A stretch of DNA of 53,521 nucleotides from Gnetum montanum (lineage: Eukaryota; Streptophyta; Gnetopsida; Gnetales; Gnetaceae): NCBI GenBank assembly GCA_015680685.1, contig MNCI01006908.1, positions 1 through 53,521 of the forward strand. Reading direction: 5' to 3'. A model generated the notes under the pieces. That model had not been told where the DNA came from, searched no databases, and saw only the letters and a program-made list of their open reading frames with translations. A program made the translations under genes and the position numbers. This document shows, one piece after another, positions 22,178 through 34,195 of this stretch (position 1 is its first letter; every line of letters begins with the position of its first letter).

Positions 22178-23452
22178 TCTGATAGGTCTTTTGGGTCTAT
22201 ATTGACATAATAAAATTTCAGTTTGAGTTTTGGTTTCTGTGAATAAATATAAAGATGTTACCACAGCTGTTACATTTTTTGTTTAATTGCAATTTATTTG
22301 TTATATTATTAAGATATTTTCTTATAGTTTGGCTCCCCGTATGACTGATTAAGTTTACCTATGCATAATCTAAGGTTGCTAAGGTGAATTGATTAAGTTA
22401 ATTGGCTAGTTGTTGAGCTAGACTGCTTTGAATATGATTTAAATTTTAATTGTTTTGACATTTGTATTGCACGTTGGATGCATAAAGTGTGTTGAGAGAT
22501 GTTACTCATCATATTGGCATTCTCTTCTTGCTAGATCTTTGAGCCATTCTTTTCATTTTATAATTCTCTATGTGATAGTTTATTTTTAATGCTGAATTAA
22601 TTATTGTCAATGCTGATCTGAATGCAAGTTGAATTTTTGATGATTAATTAATTATTTGAATATAAACCTATTTTCATCCTTGCAATTTCAGGCCTTTTTC
22701 TTGGGCTTTGGGTGTTAGCTTTTGCTCCCTAGGTTGAGGTGTTACATTGTTATAACACTAGTTATTGTTTCTGTTATTGCTCAGGTACTATTTTGGTTGT
22801 ACAAGTCACTGTTTTTATTTCTGTACAGAGTTAAGTTGTTTTTTTTTTGTCAAGTTACTTCTAATTTTGCATATGATCCTGTTTAAATGTTAGTACATGT
22901 TGTTCCTAGCTTGACATAGGTTGCTGTTTGGCTGAGAATAAGTATTATAGTGAATATATTTATTCTTCACATTCTAAGGAAATATTTGAGATGTTGAATT
23001 TTTGGAAGACTGCGAATGGGCTTCAAGTTAAATTTATATTGCATGTAGGTGTATTTTTGAGCTTGTCCACAGCACGGCAACAAATTCATCATGAAGAAAC
23101 AAATGATCCTTTTGAGTGACAATCCATTTTGTAGAACTTTCATGCCTTTTCTATTCTATGTTCTTTTTAGCTATCAACTTCCCTATTCTTTTATATGAGG
23201 AAAAATATCTTAATTGTTTGGAAAGTCCCGTTGAGATTACATTTATGATCCTCTTGTTATAGATGCAAGGTATTCTAACAAAATTTTGAGGAAAGTAATA
23301 ACCTATTATAATGGTACAATTTATGAGTAACTAGTACATAAGTCCTGTAGTTATAATTATTTTATTTGAAGGTTTTTAATGACTTGCTAACAGATCTATT
23401 TTCTTCGTTAGTGTCACCAAGAATGTTGGAAGTTAGGCTGTTAAGATAGTTT

Positions 23453-23566
23453 TTTTTTTTTATAAAGGAAAAGTTGGGGTTATATTTACAGGGAAAAATA
23501 GAGTTACAAATTGAAGTTAGCAGAAAGTTCAGCACGGGACAAAAAACAGAAACAAAAATATAGTTT
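23453..23566 (-). mobile_element. Very short LINE 3'-end insertion
   Basis: About 114 bp beginning with a T run (minus-strand poly(A)) followed by ATAAAGGAAAAGTTGGGGTT, a typical plant LINE 3' terminus on the reverse strand. It is flanked by GGCTGTTAAGATAGTTT (23436-23452) and GGCTGTTACGATAGTTT (23567-23583), a 17-bp duplication with one mismatch. Confidence 0.75.
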
Positions 23567-24636
23567 GGCTGTTACGATAGTTTATTTCTAGCAGGAAACC
23601 TTGTTCAGCTAGGAGGACTTTTATTCTCTTTTTGTGTTAAAAAAATAAAAACAATGGCAGCAAATCTGATCATCAAATAAAAGCTTTCAGATTTTCTAAT
23701 ATATGATTTCGAGCTTAAATATCTCATGATAGGGTACACTGTAAATGTTATCTTGATCAGGTGGCACTAGAATTTTGCAACATTTATATCCTTGATGCAG
23801 TTTTTGAATGGTCAGGAATGATGATCTAGGCATATGCATCAAGAAGGTGACAAGAAGTTATGTCAAATGCTTGAAAAACATCCAAAGTTGAAAATATTAA
23901 AGTCTGGTTTCCCACGATTACTGCAATTGTAAAATACAATGGACACCTAAATTTCAAAATGTCTAAAATTCATTTCAGTCATTTTGTTTTATCAATAGGA
24001 AAGTGTATTTCCTTTTTAATTTTGTCTAAACAAATGTTCAACTCTGTTTATCTGACCTTTATTTCTAAATGATATCCAGGCAGCTGATAACGTATGGTTG
24101 GATTTCAATTGAGTTTTAATTCTTGCAAACCAGAATCATCATCCAATTCAATTGTTTTCAAAAGATTCAATTTATTACATGGCAATTTCAACATCTGTCA
24201 CCTTTACAAGGCTATTGGAAACCACTGCAGCTGACCAGAAACTGTTCACTAGGAAAAAAATTTTGAAATGTCTGAGCTGCATTGATTTTGACATGCGTCA
24301 GAAGGTTTGTAAGTTGATGCTCAATATGTGATTTGATACAACACACTATGTGTTAACCTGGAATGTTTTGATTTAGTATCCTAGGTAAATTCTAAATTTT
24401 ACTAACCACTGATGGGTACAGTAGGATTATCAGTTGTGGTTTTGTACGATCATTTGGGTTCCTATTAATCATTCCGTTGTTATCTGTTATCAGATAGGTT
24501 CGATGATTAAATTTTTTGTCTATAGTAGGGCTTATATTTTATGCAGAATGTTTTTTTTATCATACAAGAATGCTTGTATTTATGCACAATGTTTTTTCGA
24601 CGTAACTGTCAATCCATAATAAAAGAACACTGAAAT

Positions 24637-24828
24637 ATTCATTATGTTTTTGAACGTTATTAACAATGCTCTGATGCTAAAAATATTCATTATGTTTTTG
24701 AACGTTATTAACAATGCTCTGATGCTAAAAATATTCATTATGTTTTTGAACGTTATTAACAATGCTCTGATGCTAAAAATATTCATTATGTTTTTGAACG
24801 TTATTAACAATGCTCTGATGCTAAAAGT
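24637..24828. repeat. 48-bp minisatellite, four near-identical copies
   Basis: The unit ATTCATTATG...CTGATGCTAAAAAT starts at 24637, 24685, 24733 and 24781. The copies are identical until the last few bases, so expansion is recent or homogenised. Because 48 is divisible by three, open frames appear on both strands (repeat MFLNVINNALMLKIFI). These are not genes. Confidence 0.95.
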
Positions 24829-26206
24829 CATGAATATAAGTGTACCTTTGATATTTGAATATTTTACCCTCTATGTGTAGCAGCCACTAGAAAAACACAT
24901 ATCGATGCACACTTGTGTTTTTTTTCTTCAATTAAAACTGACCCATAATAAAATTGCATTTAACCAAAACCATGGATGGGATCCAGCCTCAAGAGGTTGT
25001 CAATATGATGATTAACATCTCTCTAGCAAGAAAAAATCAAAGAGCAGAAGCATCCATGACATGAATACATGACTAAAAAATGTTCGCATCTCAGATATAG
25101 CGTAAATTTGAAATAAGCATAAAAATAATGATTGTACTGGTTCATAATTAGAAATCCCAATCTTAGTCAAGAATATACAAAGACCTAGTATTTTGAAATT
25201 AATAATGCTAATATACTTTGAGCTCTAGCTTAAGTCAATATAGGAAACATGCAAAATTGATTTGCTATAATACCAAGCTAAACAAACATTTAATCATTAC
25301 TGTTATAACAATTTGTCAAAAATCAAGATATAAAAAACGACTATGAAAGATGAGGCTATTTATACAACATAATAGCCAATCCATTTCAGCAAAAAGGATA
25401 TGAGAATTTACTTGGATTGTATTCATTTAGTTTTCCAAGAATTCACAGCCAATAATTCAGCAAAATCAGATGTTAAAATCTGTAGCTAGAAGAAAACATT
25501 TTAAATTAGATTTTTGTTTATTAGCCCCTCTGCCCAATAATCAGTAAAAAGATAACTAAAGTATGACTGAGAAGATCATAGTTGAATAGGGTTATGAATT
25601 TCATAAGTTGGTGAATCATAGAAAGAAATTTAAGATCAGCATCGTGGAAAGAAAATCAAAGCTAAAGCTGAGGAATTACCAAAATGCTAATACTTAGAAA
25701 TTTATTTCATGATTGCCAAAATTAAGATGGGCCCAAGATGCTCTTGCTTTCTGTCTACGGTACCTATTGTTATATCAACGATCCTTGATCCTTGTTGATA
25801 AATCTTTATGCCAAATTACTCCAAGAGTATTTACAAGTCCATTTGGAAATAACTCAACTGTCGTTTAGGCTTGAGAGTGCAAGGATGGGTGGAGAGATCC
25901 ACTAAAACATGGATTCAACAATCCAAGATCTCAATAAAATATCAGATTAATGAAGCATTTAAAGATGGTGTAAGAGTTTTGGAAATAAATCATATTTCAA
26001 TCACAAATGAAACAAGGGAGCAACTATACATCTACCTTCTTCAATTTTCAAAGCCCTCTTGAATGATTCTTTTTCTTCTAGCCATTAAGTGTTGGTTTTT
26101 TTTTTTTTTTTTTTTGCCATTGTTGTATCCTTACAATCTTTTACATTTTCTCCTGCTATTATTATTATTATTAGCTACCTCTATGCTTGTTGTAAATGTG
26201 CCTTCT

Positions 26207-26680
26207 GCTGTTATAGTTGCTCATTAGTAGTAGTAGTTGTTGCAATCCTTCTTTTTCCTCTTCGTTTCTTTACTCTTCCCTCCCAGTTCTTTCTTTGCAT
26301 TTTTTTAAAAATTTTGCCTACCTTTTTCATTTAGTCTATTTTTAGTTTCTTTAATTTAAGTAACTTTCTATTGCAGCTATGTTTTCTTTTTAGTAATGTA
26401 AGTAACTTTCTATGGCAGCTATGTTTTCTTTTTAGTTTCTTTAATGTACGTAACTTTTTATGGCAGCTGTGTTTTCTTTACTAATGAGCTGTTGTAGTTG
26501 CTCATTAGTAGTAGTAGTTGTTGCAATCATTCTTTCTCCTGTTTGTTTCTTTACTCTTACCTCCCATTTCTTTCTCTCCATTCTTTTTTAATTTTGCCTA
26601 CCTTTTTCATTTAGTCTATTTTTAGTTTCTTTAATGTAAGTAACTTTTTATGGCAGCTATCTTTTCTTTTTATGTTACAA
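26207..26680. repeat. Tandem segmental duplication (281-bp offset) with short internal repeats
   Basis: 26207-26393 is repeated at 26488-26675 (GTTGCTCATTAGTAGTAGTA, TTTTGCCTACCTTTTTCATT). Between and after them the word GTAACTTTCTATGGCAGCTATGTTTTC recurs four times with variants (near 26360, 26398, 26450 and 26638). It is pyrimidine-rich and non-coding. Confidence 0.75.
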
Positions 26681-27054
26681 AATGGATCCAAAATCAATTC
26701 TCTGGCTCACTCATTCCAAAAGCCACAAAAAAAGAAAAACCTTCCAACTAAAAGGACTTTGCTTCAATTCCTCCAAAAGATGATTTTTGGTCATTTTTCA
26801 CGCAAGAAAATGCACTCCAGCCCTTATTCTAGCAAAATTATCTATTAAAATAAAACCATAGGAGACAATGGATGAGGGTTTCATGAGCAAGATTTAAAGA
26901 AAACACAAAATCAAAGTATCAAATTCAGGAAAAACCTTCTCCTTCAAACACCTAGTAGTACAACTAGTGTTGCATCATCTTACGAGCATCGGAAGAACAT
27001 CGTGTGACCTTTCTACAACTATTGAGAGGGGATTTTGTTTTTGATTTGATAAGT

Positions 27055-27294
27055 TTTATTCCTCCAAAAGATCATTAAAGAAAGTGATGTAATTGTCCTT
27101 GATTCATAGGTGATGTTCTTCTTCTTTTTAATTTTATTTATACATACCTCAAAATTGTAAAATGGTAATAGATAATACCTATTATCATATTTATTTTTTG
27201 TATGTGTAAAGCTAATTTATTTTTGATTGAACTTGAGAAATTCAACTCATGCAAAATGCATTGATGTGATTGTCTATTCATGTTACACTTTCAT
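27055..27294 (-). repeat. Gypsy-B 3' LTR, left part (split by LINE insertion)
   Basis: Aligns with 41446-41695 (CTTGATTCATAGG, TCTTCTTTTTAATTTTA, AACTCATGCAAAATGCA) at roughly 75% by eye. It ends with ACTTTCAT (27287-27294), which is repeated at 33983-33990 where the LTR sequence resumes. The left limit is the limit of visible homology. Confidence 0.65.
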
Positions 27295-27534
27295 GTTTTA
27301 GAAGCAAGTTTGCTTCCTCTTAAAGTTGAAGCCCTTTGTCAATTTATTGCTTAGAAGTTAAGTCACATGGAGGTAGTTAATTATGCTAAGGAGATAATGA
27401 ATCCTACACAAGAAAATGGATAGTTGCATCAAGGAAAATAATGGCTTCAGTCATGAAATATTGTAATAGAGAATTTTCCTTTAAAACAAAAGGCTCTTTC
27501 AGAAAATTATAAAAGAAAAAGTCTTGGTTAAACT

Positions 27535-27817
27535 TTGGTTGAACATGTTAGGGAAAAACATTTTTATTTATATTTTGTTAGAGGAGGTTTATTATCTAGT
27601 ACTCAAAAGTATATATTCTTAGCTATTTCTATTCATTTAAAGAATCAAATTGCTAGAGCAAGGATGATCTCTAATCACCTTATTGGGATAGGTTGTTGGA
27701 TCAATTTACCAAGATAATCGTATTTGCAAATTGTGTAAATGAAACATAGAAGATGAAGAACATATATATTTTTTATTTTGCCCATCTTTGGCTCACATTT
27801 GATTGAATTATACTATT
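27535..27817 (+). pseudogene. Non-LTR element C-terminal zinc-finger region (second LINE family)
   Basis: The plus strand reads HVREKHFYLYFVRGGLLSST, then KNQIARARMISNHLIGIGCW. After a one-base shift it reads DNRICKLCK*NIEDEEHIYF and LFCPSLAHI. The order 'S.H.LGIE.GRW...R..RIC.LC...(I)EDE.HFLF.CP' is the C-terminal Cys/His segment of a class of non-LTR (and related) RT proteins. The end of the frame is at 33860-33921 beyond L-B (CLGHYINDVFNFLQKYVEAL then TAG). It is not the family of L-A to L-E. Medium certainty. Confidence 0.5.
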
Positions 27818-28199
27818 TTTTTGAAGAGAAGGTCATGCAAAATTTGTATTAAACAAGAAAAATAGAAAAAAGAAATGTACAATGTAGAAAGAAGGCCATC
27901 CCATATGGTGGGGGTAGGATGCCTAGTTTGCCACCCATAAATGTAAAATCCACCCCAAAGCTGAAACCCCCTAACAACAGACGAAACACTTGCCCAACAG
28001 TAAAGAACCTATCCCTCCATATATTGGAAATGTTAAGGGAATAACAGAGGCACAATGCTAGCCAAAGCCAAAACGGGGTATGGGCCAACAACATCCTCGT
28101 TTCCCACCCAAACATCATACCACCGCACCTCCAACCAAAATGTTGTCTCTTGGACAACCACACAATGGCATTGAGCTCGTTCTTGAGTGTGAATGTTAT

Positions 28200-29575
28200 C
28201 GAGCACCCTCCTATGTTGTTCAGTATCAACAAATGCTGCAGCATGGTGAAATTCTTTGGCAGCCTCTACGGTCCCTTTCCCATCCGGATGTAGCCTGGCA
28301 TTAGTTCGTCGAATGTGCTAACGGAGCACCCCCCCACGACATTTGACCATAGATATCCATAACAACATATGAGCATTTGTCCTCCCACAGCCACAACCTA
28401 ACCTTGCTCTCATGAGCACGATTAATTTGACGTTGACGCTCCACCACCTCCTCTCTATCCTGTTCATGCTCAACTTGCTTAGACTACTCATGTTCAGCAT
28501 TTTGTTGCTCTGCCTGCTGCATTTCCATTCTAATTTGTTCCCATAGCGAATCTTCCAATGTAGCCCTCAACATCGACTCCTTAGGATCCCACTCATGTTG
28601 CATCTCTTTTTCCCTATTTGCCATTGCATGCTTCGCTGCACTAAGTTGTCAAGCAAACTCTAGCTCACGGGCTTCCCACTTGGCTTCCCAAGTGATCCGC
28701 TCGGCTCATTTGGCCTTAGTTGCCTTTTTAGTCACCTTGGCTGCTGCCATATGCATGCTCTCCTTGGCCAGCTCAGTTTCCATCTCCCTAAGTGTGCTTT
28801 GCGCTTCTAGGCATTGAATCTACATTGGAGTAGCCTCTAGCTCCTCCCTAATCGCTCGCACTTCCTTCGGCACCTGCCCACCATACCTCCTATGTGGCCC
28901 CTCATCCTCCATGGTAGATGAAACCCTCCTGTGAACCATTGCAACTTCCCTCCTCCTCCTATAGACAAACTTCAATGTTGGCCATGGTTGCAATAATCAA
29001 GCTTGATTTCTAGAGGGTAATAATCAATCTTGAATGCCACCTGTGTTGTTGCCGCCATAAGGTATCCATAAAAAACCTAGGCAAGTTGACATGTTGGCCA
29101 AATTTTAGACATTTTCAGAAAAGCAAAGTGGACCCCTTGTAACTTTGACACATTTCCAGATTGGATGAAATAACGATCCACCAAATCCACTGCTTCTTGC
29201 CAAAATCTTGGCAGTGTCGATCTTGGGATTTGCCCACTCGCTGTTTTTGGGATGGCCCCCATGAAAAAGACCTATGCATCATGAAAATCCCTGCCATGAG
29301 GAAGAATGACTTCCCCTGATGACGAAACTCCCAGGCAATCAGCCAATGATGCCTCCTTGAGCGTGATGTGGACCCCTTTGAAGTTCGTGGCGTCTCCTTG
29401 CCAATTCACGAAAAAAGCATCATTAGGCAACTTTGGGTATCCCTCCCCCCCGCCCCCCCCAAATAATAGCTATAGCACCTCATACCAATTGACTCTACAA
29501 ATGAGCTCCTGTAACTTGGTGTTTTGCCAAAACTTCTTGTAATCAGGCTCAAAGGTAGGAGTTTGCCCCATCGCA
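28200..29575 (-). pseudogene. LINE L-B: ORF2 extension (globular block, coiled coil, AAFVDTEHH motif)
   Basis: Read in the same frame as the zf-RVT end (TPTFEPDYKKFWQNTKLQEL). One stop and a Gly run follow, then LPNDAFFVNWQGDATNFKGV, HITLKEASLADCLGVSSSGE, MGAIPKTASGQIPRSTLPRF and VSKLQGVHFAFLKMSKIW (29300-29080). Next is a Glu/Gln-rich coiled coil on the minus strand (about 28900-28300). Finally near 28260-28200 comes EAAKEFHHAAAFVDTEQHRR and VLDNIHTQERAQ. The extension is the most consistently retained part of this LINE family. No biochemical function is known to me. Confidence 0.65.
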
Positions 29576-32500
29576 GTTGTAGCCTCATGCTAGAGCCTAC
29601 GCCTATGAACCACCAGCTGTACTAGAGTAGGCAACCACTCACCACAGAAAATCAATGCATTGCGAGCCCTCCAAGTCACCCAACGAATTGTGGCACTCAT
29701 TGAATCATTAGTGAGATCTAGTAGACGCGGAGCAAGTGATCATGCTAATGCCTGCCACACTTGAATTTGATGTGTGCATTCATAAATGAAGTGTTGAAAC
29801 ATTTGTGGGGCCTGCATGCAACACGACACGTGTCCACCATGCGCATCCCATGATTTTGCAAAACTACATGCACAAGTAGCACATTATGATTCATCAACCA
29901 AAAAAAGATCTCAATCTTTTTGGGTAAGTGGCCTTTCCACAGGACCCACCACCCACTCACTATAGGGAATTTACATCTAATGAGTGCCTGGGGCAATGTT
30001 GCCATCATTCCAAGCACAATCACACTCCTAACATGCTCATAGACTGCTCTCCAAATGAGAGTCTCTATAGTTTGCCGTCCATTGTGTATACTTGGACGTG
30101 ATGATTTGTATCCATTGAGCTTGATCGGGACCTCGATGGGTAATACGATTGACCAATATTTGATAACCCATCAAAACTAAATCTTGAAACTTCATTGCCC
30201 CCAACCCTTGCCTCTCTGGGCTGAGCAATAGTGTCTCAATTGACTAGGTGCAACTTCGATCACCCTTTCCCACTTGACTAGATGAAGTTTTGGACAATCT
30301 GGTCAACTTTATTCACCATTGCCACAAGGGGGGCCACCACAGCCTGGGTAAAATGTGCCATCAGCGACAAAACTGAATTAGCTAGCAACATTTGGCCTTT
30401 TTGCATTAGGAATTTCACCATCCAATGCTCCACCCATTGTTGTAGTTGATGAATAAGGGTGCTCCAAGTATCTTTCCGATGCCATGAAAAACTGGAAGCC
30501 CCAAATAACTATCTTGATCAGTTCCTTCCATCATGCCCAACACCAGTAGACTGCGCCCCTTAACCGTATTGGATGCATATGACAAATATATAGTGCACTT
30601 AGCTTTATTGACCTCTAGCCCAATTTTATTCGCCATTTGCTTAATAGCCCTATTGAGAGGTTGTGCTTGTGGTATTGCCGCACGTGAGAGGATCATTGTG
30701 TTGTCAGCATAATGTTCCGTCACACAGTCAATCCCAGCAATGTTAAGACCATGGACCCCTTCGGCCTAGCAATACGCCTATAGCGTATCCATAGCAAGAA
30801 TGAACAGGTACAGGGAAAGAGGGTCACCCTACTGCAATCCCCTCCTCGGGGAAGCAAACCCCCACAACCTATCCCCAATATCAAAGGAATAAGCTCTGGA
30901 AGCCTAAATTTGAATACATAGAGCAATGAAAGCAATATCAAAACCTTTCCATGCCATAATGTCAGCTAGGGCATCCTAGCTAACAACATCATACACCTTC
31001 TTAATGTCCAACTTTATGCACATTCTAGGATACCTGAATCTCTGTATTGAATGCATCACCTCCTGGAGTAGCAAGATTTGATCTTGAATGAAACGCTCCC
31101 TAATGAAATCAATTTGGTTTTTTCCAACTAGTTGCGGCATGAGTGGCACAAGCCTCCTCACAACATCTTTGTAAAAATCCAGATCAAAGTATTGCACACC
31201 CCGATAGTACAGAATTGCGATGGGTTAGATGGATCAACTGCCTTAGGCAGAAGCACAATTCTCGAGCAATTAATTTCGTGGCAAACTTCTTGTCTATGCA
31301 GCATCTAGTTAAACGCCTTCAAAAGATTAGCCCCTAGCACATCAACAAATTCTTTGAAGAATTCCACCGAACACCCATCAGGTTTGGGGGCCTAGTTTGA
31401 CTGCATGGTCCTCAACACCTCCTCTAGTTCTTGCCAAGAGAAAGGCTCCAACAACATTTTGTTTCCACCTCTCCTAGCATCGACTTCACCGGCATAGAAA
31501 TGGGCGAGGTCCTCCGATAAGCCCAAATATATGCCTAGTATTGTTGCATGACCTAGGCCACATCTTGAGGAGCAATCAAGCACTTCCCATTATGCTAGAG
31601 CCTTAGCTCCTTGGCTGCCCGATTGGCTTTTGCCGCTACAAAGAAGAACTTTGTGTTTCTATCCCCCTCATGCAACCAATGAGCCTGAGCGCACTGTTTC
31701 CAATAAACCTCCGCTTTAGCATCGAGGTCTTGAAGCTCCTACAACACACATTTCTCTTCTATCATAACCTCTTCACCACACTCCTGCCTAGCTTGCAACA
31801 CAGTCAAACAAGACAATAGCTCCGCCCACCCCTTCCTAAACAAGAACTTCTCCTCAACCTTCAGAGACCAAATGACCTGCTTCAGACGAGAAATGCCCTT
31901 CTTCAAAAAGTCTCTAGGTTTGTATGTTCATCATAATTTGCCCAAGTTTGTTTCACCAGTGGCCTAAGCAAGGGTTTAGTCAACCAAGATCGCTCAAAAC
32001 GAAAGGGGGAAGTTCTCAGGCTAGTCGTGCTTCCCACCTAACAACACAGATATTGGTGGTCAAATGCAAGTCTCTCTTTTCCTTCCAATCGCACCCTTGA
32101 CTCCATCAGAATGTGAGTGTTGGCCTAGACATGATTGATCCGAGAGAGGACCAATGGCATCCCTCCATGTTGATTGCTACAAGTGTACTGGCATCTTGTA
32201 AGCTCTACATCAACCAGATCATGCTCCTGGAAGAATTCTAGACATTACGTGCTTCCCGGCGGGCTTGCCATATCACCAGTGGTCTTCTTCCAAGCAAACA
32301 GGTGTTGGTTGAAATCACCAATCACAATCCACTAGTTAATGTTGACGAGTGTGGCAATTTGCGGCAACTCCTGCAATTGTTCCTATCAGAGTTGGGATCC
32401 ATAAAAGTTAGTGAGCCAAATTCCTTCATCTAGAAGCAACATCGTAATACTCCAGTTAGTTGAATCAAACTGCTTGAATGGTCATTTCGCCAACATGGCC

Positions 32501-32697
32501 AAACCCCCTGCTTTTCCAGAACTAGGCACAAAATGAGTTTGCCATCCTACCCACTACAATAGCTTAATCTCTGTAGTCTATAACTTTGTCTTTTGTAGGC
32601 AAACAATGTCACATCCCTCCTGCTACACTAGATCTTGTAGGGTATTATGTTTATAGGGGGTACCTTGCCCCTTGCAATTCCATGAAACAATTTTCAT
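29560..32697 (-). pseudogene. LINE L-B ORF2: endonuclease, reverse transcriptase, zf-RVT
   Basis: Starts MKIVSWNCKGQGTP at 32697. The APE-type endonuclease shows CDIVCLQKTK, WIVIGDFNQHLF, SRINHV and FDHQYLC (normally SDHxPL). RT follows: NKMLLEPFSWQELEEVL near 31450, KPDGCSVEFFKEF, ERFIQDQILLLQEVMHSIQR, MCIKLDIKKVYDVVS (KAYD box), GLQ*GDPLSLYLFILAMDTL, then EHYADNTMILS at about 30715-30680 (YADD in active copies). The zf-RVT zone is at 30023-29745 (WKGHLPKKIEIFFWLMNHN) with decayed cysteines. ORF2 nicks target DNA and reverse-transcribes LINE RNA. Many stops. Confidence 0.85.
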
Positions 32698-33845
32698 GGC
32701 TTACTGGGTGCACATTTCTTGTACACCTCCTTCAAGGTAGGCTGTACTCCCAAATCAATCTCCATTTGAGTGATTTTTCCACAAGCCATGGGTGAAAGTG
32801 GGCGTCCAATCTAGCTTGACTCTTGAGAGATAGGAAAACCTCCCCTCAGCCCTCTGCGCTTCTAGGATTTCATCCATCCTAGGCAACAGGGATCCCCGCA
32901 CAACTCCCACCCAGTCTCCAAGCAGTGGCACACTCACCTCCTTTGCCTTTCAAGGCGAGGGGAGCACATCCTCTCTTCTAACTCCTTTTGGACTCCAAGC
33001 CTACCTCTCTAACATCAACCCCACATCTAACTCGTTGGACTTCTTAGGCGTTGCACCATGCTCCTGCCTCTCAAAACACATAGGTTGAACAAGCACTCTC
33101 ATTGTTGCTTACTGTTGTAGAGTCCCAAAACCTTCAGCCATGGGCCTCTGTTTCACAGGGCGGCCCCTCCTCCCCACTTCTATCCACTGTTGGGGTCGCA
33201 GGGTGGGGAGGTGGTGGTCTTTCATGCGACTCCTGCAAGCTGCCTCCAAATGGTTCCCTTTGCCACACACCATACACCTAGTGTCTGAAACCCCTTCATG
33301 CACCCCCGGTGCATCCGCCCCTAGATTCTCATATTCCACTCTCAAGGTCTCCTTTCCTACCGGTGTCTCTAGAACAATCTCTTGCACCCGATCCTCCAAC
33401 CCCAACGGTCTCCAAACACAGAAATGGGCATACCCCATACATTCCATCGATTTTGTATACTTGTCAAATTTCATGAATTCTCTGAACATCCCTACTAGCG
33501 ACCTCAGAAACTTTGGCATCCACCATTCCAAAGGCAAGTCCAAAACCCTAACCCAAATTTGGTGCCCAGCTGAAAGTGTCTGCATCTCAGTGGGCCCTAG
33601 GGTGCCAGGGCTAGTCCCTGACTCCCATAAAACAATGGACCCACAAGTAGCACCTTTTCCTTGTCTTCAATAGATTGAAAAATGAACAGGAGCCTATCAT
33701 CCGCTAGATTGCGCACCTGCAACTTCTCCAACCCCCATGCAGCACCCACCCATCAATGGATAAGGTCCATCTTGGGGCAGGCCCCCTCAGAAACAAACTT
33801 GCCTAGAAGGCTAAGCTCCAATGTGCACAAACCTTCTTTCTTGCA
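32694..33845 (-). pseudogene. LINE L-B ORF1: DUF4283-like domain and CCHC knuckle
   Basis: The minus strand begins LSLLGKFVSEGACPKMDLIH and continues VRNLADDRLLFIFQSIEDKE, VLLVGPLFYGSQGLALAP, then after a shift WVRVLDLPLEWWMPKFLRSL and FMKFDKYTKSMECMGYAHFC. This is the DUF4283 pattern of plant L1 ORF1. The CCHC knuckle is CMVCGKGNHLEAAC (C-x2-C-x4-H-x4-C) near 33260. ORF1 ends EIDLGVQPTLKEVYKKC...SKP with a TGA at 32696-32694 overlapping the ORF2 ATG. ORF1 proteins of this type bind LINE RNA. Confidence 0.8.
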
Positions 33846-33982
33846 GATTGAGCCTATTTGCTTAGGACATTACATCAATGATGTTTTCAACTTTCTTCAA
33901 AAATATGTTGAGGCTTTGTAGTTGTCCAACATATCCTTTGTGATTTTCTGGACGTAATAAAAATCTCCAGTTTCTAGTTTTT

Positions 33983-34182
33983 ACTTTCATCAATTATAAA
34001 TCCCCAATACCAAAAAGAAATATTAAATAAGCAACCCAAAAATAAAGCCTTTATTTAATAATTTTAATTTACATAATAGTCAAAACCACATCCATGTTTA
34101 AAACATAGTTACAGAAAGAAAACTAGAAATGAAAACATTCAAAAACACATCACAAAATAGCCTAGCACAACCTGTTGTTACA
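33983..34182 (-). repeat. Gypsy-B 3' LTR, right part
   Basis: Aligns with 41690-41860 (TAATAGTCAAAACCACATCC vs CCATAGTCAAAGCGACATCC; AAACATTCAAAAACACAT). On the element strand the LTR begins TGTAACAACAGG at 34182, immediately after the polypurine tract. The word ACTTTCAT at its left edge is the duplicated target of the inserted LINE. Confidence 0.75.
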
Positions 34183-34195
34183 TCTTCCTCCCCTT
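34183..34195 (-). other. Polypurine tract of gypsy-B
   Basis: On the minus strand AAGGGGAGGAAGA directly precedes the LTR start TGTAACAAC. This is the normal plus-strand priming arrangement of LTR retrotransposons. Confidence 0.8.

Larger units (their letters stand above)
27818..33845 (-). mobile_element. LINE copy L-B, about 6 kb, nearly full length
   Basis: Minus-strand L1-type element. It starts in ORF1 at 33845, ORF1/ORF2 overlap at 32697-32694, ORF2 runs to about 28200 including the extension, and the 3' UTR ends at the T run near 27817. Flanks GATTGAATTATACTATTT (27801-27818) and GATTGAGCCTATTT (33846-33859) look like a target duplication with a small indel. Many stops, so it is inactive. 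The RT box is YADN instead of YADD. Confidence 0.8.
27295..33982 (+). mobile_element. 5'-truncated LINE of a second family, interrupted by L-B
   Basis: Sits in the gypsy-B LTR between copies of ACTTTCAT. Without the inner L-B it is only about 650 bp: a C-terminal coding stretch and about 60 bp of 3' UTR. Its coding frame is continuous across L-B when the inner duplication is collapsed (NYTI joined to CLGHYINDVF). Confidence 0.6.

Noticed and set aside
24580-24880. Opposed 83- and 78-codon frames
   Set aside because: Both are products of the 48-bp minisatellite; no gene signal outside the repeat.
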